A program made the position numbers and the translations under genes. Positions 10,611 through 21,165 of a stretch of 64,000 bases of DNA are shown piece by piece (the first letter of the stretch is position 1; each line of letters begins with the position of its first letter). Origin of the DNA: Nectonema munidae. Taxonomy: Eukaryota > Nematomorpha > Nectonematoida > Nectonematidae. The stretch lies in assembly GCA_030549495.1 (NCBI GenBank), contig JAUIRK010001060.1, positions 372,001 through 436,000 on the forward strand, written 5' to 3'. Below the pieces are notes generated by a model that was given only the letters and a program-made list of their open reading frames with translations, made no database searches and had not been told where the DNA came from.

Positions 10611-12015
10611 CCTTAGTTTACCTTTATTTCATTTTTTGCAATAAAATATAAAACACTGTTTCATATTTTTTCAAAATAATTTTTCTCTACAATAATTGAT
10701 TTTGACTTTCTATGTCAAATGAAAAGTTCTTGTTATAGAACTTTTTAGTTTTATTTTATTCAAAAAATTGGTTATTGTCGCTAATATTTATTTTATTAGC
10801 GATGAAATAGTTTTACAAAAAAATACTTTCATATTCGAAATTGCTGTGATAAAATTGTCAAAGTTGTTTGAATAAAACAAAAATATCTAGATTGTATTTC
10901 TTTTTCTTACTTTTTTCACTCAATTTCTCTTTTTTGATACATAATAATCAGACTATTTTCTGTAATTTTCAAAAAAAAAATAATATTCAACACTTTCAAA
11001 GTCACCAGGTTTTATCGAAACATTTTTTTACTTTTATATTCTGGTTGTATGAATTTTTAAACTTGTCAAATTTGAAAAAATGATAAAACAAAAAATTACA
11101 TAGATGGCGTTAATTTTTATTTTTTGTAAGCCAAATTGCTACGCCTCTATAATTCAAACTTTTTTGCTATAATGTTGTTTCAAATAACTATTTTGAAATT
11201 TACATGGTTGTAATATCTGCTTTATTTTTGTTAAAATTTTTGAATCAAAATAGTGCATTCCGCTCAGGCCCTATGTGGCCATGCAAGGGTACATGAAGAA
11301 CTTAAAATTAGTCTTATGTGGAAAGATAACCTTGATTATTCTGAAAATTTGCTTGAATCAAATCCTCTAAATACATTAGAATGGGAGGAAAGTAAAATTG
11401 AATCGCAATTATTGAAAAAAATTTTGGTTCATCATTCTTAGCAATTTCGTATTTGGTACGTTTGCTGCTTTAAAAATTGCGCGAGAAAAACAAGCTTGAA
11501 AAGGAAGAAATGATTTTTTTCCATTTTTTACGCGTTCTACACCTTCTAAGGTTTGACTGTGTTGATGATAAAATGAACGTTGAAGAGGAATCTAGGTTTA
11601 TGTCACAATGAAAATGTCATGATCTTATTTATTTAAATCCTTTCAAACAATTATATGACGTGTATCTGCTTCGCTTTGAATAGCATCATAAATAAAATCT
11701 ACTCTAACATAGAGAGATAGGCCACCCTTTTTCACACTCATGTTCTGTAACAGTGTGAAGGCATTATCTGCTAAATATATAATTATAATAATAATCTTGA
11801 TTTTCGCCTAAATAGAGATCAATAGAAATAGATTTTTCTATCCCTTTTCAAAAATTGTAATATGTCATTGATTAGGTAAAATTATGAGGATTGTCTCAAA
11901 TTTTTCATTGTTTTTAAAAGCACAATTTAACCGGAATTAAAAATTGATAAAACTAAAAGAAAGTAAATTAAGGAAATGTTAATTTTGGCCTTTATAAATT
12001 CTTATTAGTAATCAG
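10611..12015. other. AT-rich intergenic DNA
   Basis: A 62-codon plus frame at 11253-11441 has unbiased amino-acid composition (HARVHEELKISLMWKDN and NPLNTLEWEE), making it the most protein-like frame here, but it has no recognisable motif and no splice context I trust. Everything else appears non-coding. Confidence 0.35.
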
Positions 12016-12120
12016 AATATTAATTAATTAATTAATTAAGTTGTTTTGTGACGTTCGCACCCATCCTTTCGGATATCGTGGCCCGCCCGGAATGCCGATA
12101 GGTGTTTAGTGGGATGGAAA
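12015..12120 (-). repeat. SINE-like or LINE 3'-end repeat, copy 2, with inverted inner block
   Basis: Same core as 5938-6060 (CCCATCCTTTCGGATATCGT then GGCCCGCCCGGAATGC). On the minus strand it again ends in an AACTTAATTAATTAATT tail. On its inner side it carries ATAGGTGTTTAGTGGGATGG and AAAGT, which is the reverse complement of the block at about 6027-6053 in copy 1 (ACTTTCCATCCCACTAAAC, ACCTA). The inner segment is therefore inverted in one copy relative to the other. The plus-strand tail (TTAA)n lies at 12,018-12,038. Confidence 0.6.
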
Positions 12121-12399
12121 GTCCAGTTAGAATATTTTTTGCAAATATTTTTATATAAATATAAAACAGTTTGGCCTACTCACTTTTTAGTTTCACATCC
12201 AAAAAATATTAAAACATTTAAAAATTTTGGCTTAACATCGAAAATTAATCAAATTTTAATTTGTAGTTGTAGTTGTAAAAATAAATTCGTATTTCAGATA
12301 AAATTCTTCAAATAATAAAAAAAACTAACCAATATATAAAATCATCCACTCCATCATCTTGCTCACTTTGAACTACAAATGTTTGACACAAATTATGAT

Positions 12400-13330
12400 T
12401 GGTTAATCCGACATCTATGGTTACGGCATTAGTGAGGTCGGATTAAGAAATGTCGGAATAAAAGACTTTACATTCAAAATTTCTGAACAATTGGAAATTT
12501 TATTGAAATTTATACTAAAAACTTCTCTATACTAACTTGTTTCATTCTTTTTTCACTTTTTTTATTCACTTGATTTAAAATTGAAGATGAAACGTCTATA
12601 AATTGGGAGAAATCTTCATTTTTTTCACAAAATTTTATTGCTCCACTTAAATAAGACCGCATTTCTTTAATGGATGTCGGAGGCTCTGCATCAAAGTTTG
12701 ATTCATCATTTCCAATTCTAAAAGAACTACCACCATTTCTTTCCTCGGTTGGAGCAACAATTTCAGCGATTATCTTCATCTGTTAAATTTTTTGTTTCAA
12801 CTTCATTTTCAGTCTCTATATAATTTTTACTTGTCATAATAGATCCTGGCAACTAATCTTCTTTTTCTAAATCTTCTTTTTACCGTTTCTCTTTCTGTTG
12901 GATCAGGTAAATATTCTTTTTTCACTTCTAAATCGGATCTATTTGAAATAATTCCCACATGACGAAAGCAATTTTCATTTGTCTGAGCTGAAACATTATT
13001 CCATGCTATAGATATAAAATTTATTGCTTGTCTTATGTTCAAACTTTGTGGCATTTCATCCTCGATTTGTCACAAAAAATGTTTAACAATTTGCTTACGA
13101 TAAAATACTTACCGGAATCTGTAATATTAATAAATCTAAAGAATTTTGAAAAGTCGGATTAAAAAGTAATCTATATAGGTTAGTCGTATATACATGGAAT
13201 TAAAAAAGTATGTCCTAGTCGGAATCAAAATTTGTCGGATTAATAAATTAAGAAATACAAAATAGTGAATGGACCTTATTATTTACAAAAAAAGTGTCGG
13301 ATATATTAAAAAGTGTGGGATTAGGAAAGC
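12400..13330 (-). mobile_element. pogo/Tigger-like DNA transposon remnant
   Basis: The segment carries a transposase C-terminus on the minus strand (see 12510-13054) flanked by several copies of GTCGGATTAA or its complement: 12,405-12,445 as an inverted pair, then near 13,153, 13,223-13,245 and 13,295. Repeated GTCGGATTAA-type motifs near the ends suggest transposase-binding sites or terminal repeats. The N-terminal DNA-binding region and the DDE core are absent, so this is a deletion derivative. The exact ends are not resolved. Confidence 0.55.
12510..13054 (-). pseudogene. Tigger/jerky-type transposase, C-terminal fragment
   Basis: The minus frame 12827-13054 contains MPQSLNIRQAINFISIAWN then NVSAQTNENCFRHVGI. 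This is the conserved tail after the DDE domain in Tigger/jerky transposases (pattern LldAI.fi..AW..V...TI.NCF..aGf). A second minus frame (12510-12779) continues in an acidic style with SIKEMRSYLSGAIKF and probably belongs to the same tail after a frame change near 12,780-12,830. The catalytic aspartates would lie upstream, and I do not find them. It is a relic. Confidence 0.7.
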
Positions 13331-16300
13331 ATCACTATGATAAAATACAAACAACGCTTCTGTAAAGATTTCTCTCATCTTTTTCCGAAAAGATAAGATG
13401 TATAATACCTCCTTCTTGACTAGTATTTTTTTTTCTCCCATTTTTAAATACTCTTTTTTATTTTTTCTTCTTCCGTAAATATTCAATTCAATTTATTATT
13501 ATTAAATCAAGGCCAAAGTTCTGTAGTGAATCAATCACTTTACAATTAATAAAATTAGAAGGAAAAACATGTCAAAAGAATAAACATTATGTATTTAAAT
13601 ATGTATGATAAGGGGTTGAGTAAAAATTATTAGCACATGTTTATAAAATAGCGTCAGATACCTGAAGTAAAGTTATTGAGTGAATAAATAAATATATCAT
13701 GTTTGAATTGATTAACCATAAATAAAGTTTATGAAAAGATATGTCCAAAATGCAATGTCAGCGCATGCCTGGAAAACAGTGAACGAAACTGTTCAAAGAA
13801 AGGTACTTATAAAGCCAACATGAAAGCCAAAACCTCGCGGGAAAGACTTCATTCTTGAAAAAAATAATTTTTTGGTACAGAAAAATATAAGAAACAGCAA
13901 GCAATTTATATAAGTTATTTTTACCTTGTTAAATTGATGCGAACATATGTTAGCCATTTTCTTTGGATTAATGTATTATGTTAATATAATTAAAATTTTT
14001 AAGCTTTTAAATACGATCTCATATGAAAAACATCATTTTTACGACATAACTACGCAAAATTTTGTCATCAAAATTGCAATCCTCAAATCACCAACACATT
14101 TACAAAAGTATATTTTAACCAAATGTTTACAAGGATGAGACTTCTGAGATAGCAATTTGAAAATGAAATTTTATATTATTTTTTAAATGTTTTAGAGCAG
14201 ATTTTGCGTTGTATTTTATAATATTGTATTATTAGCAGCTTTTAAAATCAAAATTCTAAATCTAAAAAACTTACAAGTGCGTAGACAATTTTTTTTGAAA
14301 AGAATGAAAATAGAACTCACAATCAAATCAGAAAAATGATGAACGGGACTAAAGAAAAGCTCCGTGTTATGTGCAAAGAACAAAACGTTACATACTTTAA
14401 TTTTTTATAACAGCTATAAAGTAGGTGTTGTGCCTACATATGTCAACAGAACGTTATTTGAGAATTAAAGTTTCCTTGTCAAAATCCCCGAAAATCAAAA
14501 CCCCGCCATCAAAATTTTGGTCTATTTTGATTATCCTGGCATTTAGATGAAATACTAGGTTTAAGCATGCATATCTTTAATTTATTTCTAAGTTTAGATC
14601 TAACACAGTCAATAGCACTAAAAATGCTTTCTCTCTAAACATTTCTCTTATCTATAGGTGCATGAATTTTAAAAATTTCACAGTTAATTACTATACAAAA
14701 CGCGAATTCAAAACAAATACAACTTTGTTTTGTATCTAAGCATGCTCAATTAAATAAACACTTTTTTCTGCACCTAATTGCTTTTCCAATGAACTTTATA
14801 TCCTTATTTGTTAAACACTTAAAATTTTCTTCCAACCAACTGTACCCCACAATGCCTGACCCAAAAGTAGCACCTTGTGTAATCGGAAATGCCGCGTTGT
14901 TGAATTTCTATGTTAATAATTACTGTATTCATTTTTGAGATATTGGATACCGAAAAAACCTAAAGCTAATAAAAGCAGTTTTTGCTATTTTTTTAACATA
15001 AATGAATTTTTTTAAATATTCATTAAAAAAAAACATTGAACAATGTATGAGATGTATGTTTATATTTTGAACTATTTATGTATGTCAGTATATATTATAC
15101 TTATTGGAAACTGAATATATGCATGAGTCTTATACTCTAGCATTTTCTTTGTCTGTTTTTTTAAAGATATTTGCTATCTGACTGTTAAACTCCTTTTATT
15201 CCTTCCAACTGATATTGAATGCTTAAACAAGCAAGCAAATCAACTGCCTTCTTTCACTGTTGTTCTCTTATTTCTCTACCATATATACATACATCATCTG
15301 TTTATAGACCTTATAAAGTGTTTTTTTCTATCTACTATTGATTCTCCTTGAATACTTCATTGTTTTTCATAATGTCTCTGCTCTATTATATTGTTGAAAT
15401 TCAAGGATTTCAGTAGCGTTTTTTTCCCATAAAAATGATATTCAATAATTTGTTCCTCCTTTTTTTACAATTATGAACATATAAAAACTTTTTTTTTTCG
15501 TTCAAAAATAAAATTATTATTATTAATATTTAAAAAAAAAATTAATAAAAATTAAAAAATCTTTTTTTGAAAGATAATAATATAATTGATGATCATTTTA
15601 AGATTTTAAAATTGAGCAAAAAGAGAATAAAATTTTTGTCTTACCATCATCACCATCATCATCATTAGAAAACACCATACTTGATAGTACCCTATAAAAG
15701 GTTACTCACTCACCCATGGCCTAGATTATTTTGGCCTGAACGTTTAATGTTTAGCTTTAATATTTATAATATATTAAAATACTGTCTTTAGTACCGAAAT
15801 TTTTAACAGATGTGAGCATTATAAGAATTAATGATAAATAAATATACTAACAATGGATACTTTTATTAGAAAAGACAAAACCGTCTCTTTTACACCTACT
15901 GATATTTCTAAGTCGGTTGTGTTTTTTTAAATAAAATTGTCCATTCTTATTATCTATCATTCAATACTATCTTCACTGCAAATATTTGAAATTTTTTTTT
16001 TTATTTTGAAAAAAATTTCAAAAATACAACAGCAATAATCATGAAGTCAATTTTTACTTGATTCTTCGCTTATTGAAAACATTTGGATTAGCGAGAGTTT
16101 ACCTCCTAAAGACTTCTTATTACTGAATTCGTTATAAGTAAAGAATATGCTGTATATGGAAAATATTAAATATTAAAATGGATATAATCACTTTACCCTT
16201 AAAAAGATTTAAAGTCGGCTGTTTCTTTGAGTGTTTGGCTTAGTGAATTTTGCTCATCTTTCATAAAAAAAACTTCTTTGACATCGTGCACATAAATCTC

Positions 16301-16500
16301 AGCAAAAAATCAACGCCTCTGTTTAATTAGCCGATAACTCTATTTCAATATATTATGTATATTCATTTAATAAAAAGTTAAATATAGGTATTACTTTTGA
16401 AATGGAGAAAGGCGTGGAAAAGGGGCAAATAATAAAAATCCTATTTTTTGGGCAGAGAAGTGGAAAAAATTTGAGGTTTATATGTGATATTCTTAAAATG
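13331..16500. other. AT-rich intergenic DNA with a small (CAT)n microsatellite
   Basis: I find no gene or named repeat over this 3.2 kb. A CAT/ATC trinucleotide run lies at about 15,645-15,667. Frames at 13283-13486 and 13947-14138 are low-complexity and unsupported. Confidence 0.45.
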
Positions 16501-16589
16501 TCATCTTAAGACTTTTCCGTTGGTGAAGTTTTTGAAAGCAACATTGTTGATGAAGGATAAGAAGTTTCCACGAACAAATCCTCAATAAC

Positions 16590-16690
16590 GATGATGAAGA
16601 TGACGACGTTGACAATAATGATAATGATAAATAATAATAGTAGTTGTAGAAGTGACGATGTTAAGAATGATAATGATGATGCGATGATGA
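16590..16690. repeat. Degenerate GAT/AAT-rich microsatellite
   Basis: Interrupted GATGATGA and AATAATGAT runs. The minus-strand frame across it (16506-16748) is an Ile/Leu-rich artefact of this repeat. Confidence 0.6.
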
Positions 16691-16841
16691 GGAGATTGAT
16701 AGAGATTTTGGTGCTGTCAATGAACGCTCTCTTCCCACAATTTCTCAAATAAATGCGCTAATCATAAATAAATAATTACGCACGCACTGCTTTTGATTGA
16801 AGGCGGTTTTGCACAATCAAATGACGAACTGCTGGAGAAGA

Positions 16842-16881
16842 CTCACTCTCACTCTCACTCACTCTCACTCACCTCACTCTA
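16842..16881 (+). repeat. (CACTCT)n / (CTCA)n microsatellite just upstream of the receptor gene
   Basis: A pyrimidine-rich CTCACTCT run ends about 55 bp before the receptor start codon and would lie in its promoter or 5' leader. Whether it has a regulatory role cannot be judged. Confidence 0.75.
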
Positions 16882-16934
16882 AGACGCTTGGAGTTGGTCT
16901 CTGAATGAGGAAAATGCGTTGACACCCGCGCTGC

Positions 16935-18143
16935 ATGTATAGTTTTGGAAAGGAAGTGACTTTTGTGAATGACGTGGCGCGCTTCAACGAGTCGATCTGC
17001 ATCCAACTCCTGAACCACATGACCTACCGTCGCTACCTCTTCATAGGGCGCACATTCATTGCCCCGATCCTCATTTGCATGGGGCTCTTCATCAGCATTC
17101 CCTCCCTCTTCATCTGTCGCAAGTTGAGGGCGTGTGAAGAAGGCTACAAGTTCTATCAGTTGGCGGCCTTCCTGTCGACGTGCCTGTCCCTCGTTCTCTT
17201 CATCTCGCCCTTCACAGAAAGCATCGGCAAGTACTTCATCCTTTCGTTCTTCTTCTCTTACGAGTGGATCGCGTACAAGACGAAAATCTATTATCCCCTC
17301 ATCAACATCATCAAAGTCAACTTTGAGCTGACCATTTTGCTCAGCATCCTCGACAAATTCATTCTTCTGCGCTACCCCGTTTTCAAGCTGAAGTGGAGAA
17401 GCAGTCACTTCTTCCGCTTCGTCTCCCTCTACGTCTTTCTCCTGTCGACGATGTTCTTCACACCGACCTTGATGTGGCTGCACTCCTCTAAGGTGTACTG
17501 CCTGTACAGAGTCTTTTACATTGACAACGTTTTGGTGAATCGGAGTCCCGCTTTCAAAGCCTACGAAGTTTTGCGAGAGATCTCTTTCCGATTCATTCCC
17601 TCCATCCTCATTCTCTTCATTTCTTTCTTCGTCTCCTTCTTCTACTACTCCTTTTTGATGAAGAGGAATTTGATATTTACGAGAACAGACACAAACACCC
17701 AAAACTTCATTCGAAGAAGTGTCAATGACACTACGATTTTTGAGGTCGGAAATGTTGACTCTGAAAACAATTGTTCCATCAATTGCGTCAATCAAGATAA
17801 AATTAAGTCATTTTCACAGCGCTATCGAAATAAGAAAAGATTTGAATACACCACAGCAAAGAAGAACCTGCTCATCATTCTCTCCATTGTAACACTGGGC
17901 ATCGTTCACAGTTGTAGCGTCATCTCTGCCGGAATCACTTCTATTTTTTTCGCTTTTTCAGAGAGCATTTGCCAGCTACAAAATTGTAGCACCTATTACG
18001 CCATTAGTTACGTGGTGGGAGACATTTACGAGCCTTTCTACATTTTGGGAGTTTTGTACCTGTGTCTTCTCTTTGATAAAAATTTGACGAAAGGATTGTG
18101 CTTGTACTTCAAAAAGATATCCCCTTGGCTTTGCCTTTCCTGA
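16935..18143 (+). CDS. Divergent rhodopsin-like seven-transmembrane receptor (GPCR)
   Basis: A 402-codon intronless frame encodes a probable plasma-membrane receptor. Hydrophobic segments lie at roughly residues 40-60, 75-94, 118-139, 159-180, 215-240, 310-338 and 355-380, giving seven helices with a glycosylation site in the N-terminus (N18) and a short tail resembling helix 8 (FDKNLTKGLCLYFKK). The end of helix 3 reads LSILDKFILLRYPVF, aligning with the LeRY...P block, so DRY is DKF here (140-142). Helix 7 has YEPFYI where NPxxY is usual, and the CWxP of helix 6 is absent. C189 could be the loop-2 cysteine, but its helix-3 partner is not evident. The ATG is preceded by an in-frame TGA at 16920. 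Many codons end in C or G, especially in the first two thirds, unlike the AT-rich flanks. The style recalls arthropod FMRFamide-receptor-like genes, but the ligand is unknown. Confidence 0.8.
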   Translation: MYSFGKEVTFVNDVARFNESICIQLLNHMTYRRYLFIGRTFIAPILICMGLFISIPSLFICRKLRACEEGYKFYQLAAFLSTCLSLVLFISPFTESIGKYFILSFFFSYEWIAYKTKIYYPLINIIKVNFELTILLSILDKFILLRYPVFKLKWRSSHFFRFVSLYVFLLSTMFFTPTLMWLHSSKVYCLYRVFYIDNVLVNRSPAFKAYEVLREISFRFIPSILILFISFFVSFFYYSFLMKRNLIFTRTDTNTQNFIRRSVNDTTIFEVGNVDSENNCSINCVNQDKIKSFSQRYRNKKRFEYTTAKKNLLIILSIVTLGIVHSCSVISAGITSIFFAFSESICQLQNCSTYYAISYVVGDIYEPFYILGVLYLCLLFDKNLTKGLCLYFKKISPWLCLS

Positions 18144-18259
18144 TAATTCTTGAGAGTCTGGCTCAGTGTGATTTTTTGTTTCGTTTTACCTAAGCTAAGT
18201 ATTTATTTTATTTTTAACACTTTGTATTTTAGATTAATTGTGACTTCGTTATGTATACT

Positions 18260-18265
18260 AATAAA
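18260..18265 (+). promoter_or_regulatory. Polyadenylation signal AATAAA of the receptor gene
   Basis: A canonical AATAAA lies 117 bp after the stop codon of the receptor. In such AT-rich DNA the hexamer is common by chance, so only its position supports it. Confidence 0.4.
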
Positions 18266-18269
18266 CGAG

Positions 18270-19180
18270 AATCTGTTATCACGATCAATTTATTCGTTGA
18301 AATTCAAGATTCACATCTCTAATTATTATTTATTGTTTTCAAGAGGGGCTTAAAAAATTAAAGAAATTTCCTATCCTAAAATAATAATATATCAGCAATG
18401 GTTTGTACGTATCCCTCATCACGGTTATTCTTGTCAAAGGTATATGGACATTTAATCTCCTATCTATATTTATTACAATACTGGTCACTATCACTTATCC
18501 TATAAAAATAAGATCGCTAAATAAATTAGATGACTCTCTGATAGAACGAGATTAGCTTTGTAAAAGTATCTGTAGAAATAATAATCATCATCAGAGAACA
18601 AGTTGAAACGTTTAACTTAAGAATTGAAGTCTCAGCATAAGTATAGGAATAAACGGAGTTTTAAGTTAAGCCTTTCGTTTCACTTCCAGTGGATAAAGAA
18701 GCAGCTGTAAAATGTGTTCCTGAATTTATCAAATTTGTCCACACTGAAAATTAACGTCTTTCTTTACTTTGCAATGTTTACGAAAGACAATTTGAAATGT
18801 TTGCAAAACAAGCCTCTAAAACACTCTTCATAGGAGACATATTTTGAAAATTCATTACACTCAACGCCTAATCAACGCGAATTTTGAATTATTTTATCAT
18901 TTTTTATCTCATTTAAAATTTTTTATTTTTTCTTTAATAAAATCATATTTTTCCATTTAAGTTTTATGCTTTAAAATAAATTTGTAGATCAAAACTACAC
19001 AATTAACACTATGAGTCAAATGAATTTAAATTTTGCCCACTGGGGTAAAACTGGGAAAACACTTTTTCAGAAATAAGTGCTCCTGAGCATTCCGAATTAA
19101 TGATAGTCCGCTGTAGTTTTATTTTAATAAACTTTTTTTGCAATTTTGAAAATGGAGCTTATATCGAATTATCAAGAAAG
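18270..19180. other. AT-rich intergenic DNA, nothing recognised
   Basis: No gene, RNA or defined repeat is visible. Confidence 0.45.
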
Positions 19181-19182
19181 GA

Positions 19183-19240
19183 AGCTTGGTGCGGAATCGA
19201 ACCAAGAACCTTGAGTTATCGAAGTCCAGTATCTAACCAT
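19183..19240 (-). repeat. tRNA-like fragment with perfect B box, probable SINE or pseudo-tRNA relic
   Basis: On the minus strand, GGTTCGATTCC (19193-19203) matches the pol III B box. It follows TGGTTAGATACTGGAC, which resembles a tRNA D-arm. The presumed anticodon arm does not pair properly and the acceptor stem is missing, so this is not a functional tRNA. Confidence 0.35.
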
Positions 19241-20729
19241 CCTAATAACAATTTTTAACAAGTTTTTTATTAAAAAAAAAAAAATTTAAAAAGATATATG
19301 TGAAAATTTTGATAATTTATTCAAACATAACTAATTGCAAAAAAATTACCTTCTCTCATGACACGCCAAATTTTTTGATGTCCCGATTTATGTGCAAGAG
19401 GTTAAATGGCTTTTTTCTTAAAGAAAGAGAGAGAGAGAGAACTTTAATTAAATTAATCTGGTGATTTCGAAAAATATAAATTTTTTGAAAAATTAAGACA
19501 CAGCGGGAAAATTGTGTAAAATGGAGTGGTGAGAATCTGACTCTGTAGTTACGTCATTGAAAGACAGTAAAGCCTTGCAATAAGCAGGATTGGGAAAAAC
19601 AATAAAGCCATTTTTGCCAACACAAACACTCAACTAATGCTTTTTTTATACTGAAAGCATAAATGAATTTATTTTCTGTGAAGAAGGGAAATCATTTTAA
19701 GAGAAAAATTTTTTTTTGCCAAAAGTCAAGAATTTATTTTTTGGCTTTTGATTAAAGGCAAAAACTATTTAAATGATAGTTGCAAAATTTAATATATTTT
19801 AAATAGTAATAGATTTTAGTAGTAAATGTGTTGGCATAGATTTCTAATTTCTTTTCCCAGTGTTAGTTATCAAATGCCTGAGTGGGTTAGAGCAATCTAA
19901 AATAGTTAGATTTGTCTGAGGTAAGCCAAAATTGTTCTATATGCACTAGATTCTAACACTACCTTTGAGAAATACCCCTGCACCCAATTCTCAGATCTAA
20001 GTTCTAACAAACGATGCTAACTGATTGTATAAGTAGATACCTAGAAAAATTAAATGAACAAATAAAAAAAATCAGTTCGAATGTATACATTTTTTTTAAA
20101 ATAGTAAGCTGACACATTATAAATTGAAATGTAACAAATAAAAAAGTAAAAAAATATACTTTATATTTGGATGCCACCTTTAAAGACATCCTTTTCAATC
20201 TAATTTTTTGGGGGCCGCTTCACATACGAGATATTAAACTACTTACAAAATTTTGTGAGAAAGGCACTCAAATGAAGACATGTTAATTGGAGTAGTTTAT
20301 TACACTATAAATTTTTTTCCGAAAAAAACTGGATTTGAAAAAGTGTCAAAGATACAAATTAATCCTTCTCTCTAAAAAAGGAATTGTCTCCTGCAATAAA
20401 GTTATAACAAAGAAGCACTTTTTCCCAATGCCATTTAATTTTAAATATATTGCAAGTAAATTATTATCCCCTTCTTTGAGTTTGCTCAATGCACATATGG
20501 AAGATTTCCAAGTTATGGCATATATTGTATAATATGACATTCGATTCATTGATAACAAAATCGGAAAAACATTAATGTCCGCTTCTCTAACACTTAGAGA
20601 TATAAAGTCAGAAATAAGTATAAATTTAATTTAAGATACCTTATATCAAGAAAACATATGATTATTATTAATTGTAAACAAATGTTTTAGTGTTTTCTCC
20701 ACCTCCATATTTACGATTTTTAGTTCTAT
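19241..20729. other. AT-rich intergenic DNA with a (GA)n run
   Basis: A (GA)n microsatellite sits at about 19,424-19,441. Two overlapping frames at 20,335-20,558 on opposite strands are unsupported. Nothing else is recognised. Confidence 0.45.
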
Positions 20730-21165
20730 TTTGTCCTTTTGCGCAATACTATTTTGTCTGTTTGCAATTCTGTTTCCTTCAACTTTTTTTTAAATTTTAA
20801 AGTTTCTTTTGTTGTATTTATATTACTTTAACACGAATACTATTTTTAATTTTTGGATATTTTGACTATTTACTCATACAATGAAATTTTTTTATTTTTT
20901 TGCAGAAAAGAGAGACTAAATCATTTCAACTTTTAATTTATTTCACGAATAAATCTTATTTCCCTTCATTTTAGTTCAAAAAGTAAATTAAAAAAATTTC
21001 ATCGTGTAAATAATTAAAATATCTAAAATTTAAAAATATTGCATGACAAAGTAATATAATATAACAAATGAAAATCTAAAATTAGAAAAAAGTTGAAGGA
21101 AAAGAAATTGCAAAAGGACAAAATAGAATTGCAAAAGGATAAAATAGAATTGCAAAAGGATATGT
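20730..21165. mobile_element. Foldback-like inverted-repeat element whose ends are 21-bp satellite units
   Basis: The left arm (about 20,730-20,894) and right arm (about 20,988-21,165) are reverse complements at roughly 80 percent by eye, separated by about 93 bp. The outer part of each arm consists of two to three 21-bp units of the satellite type: TATTTTGTCCTTTTGC on the left, AGAATTGCAAAAGGACAAAA-like on the right. Shared inner landmarks are CCTTCAACTTTTTT, TATATTACTTT and ATGAAATTTTTTTA. Long inverted repeats made partly of short tandem units are typical of foldback elements. No transposase is present. Target duplication is not resolved. Confidence 0.65.

Noticed and set aside
16869-17795. 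308-codon minus-strand frame antisense to the receptor
   Set aside because: It is a shadow of the receptor's C-ending codons. The product is a featureless Glu/Arg-rich string, while the plus frame has seven helices and a clear start context.
19866-19920. tRNA gene (CCTGAGTGGGTTAGAGC followed by a hairpin)
   Set aside because: The D-arm-like start and a six-pair hairpin are present, but the loop lacks the conserved U before the anticodon and no T arm or B box follows.
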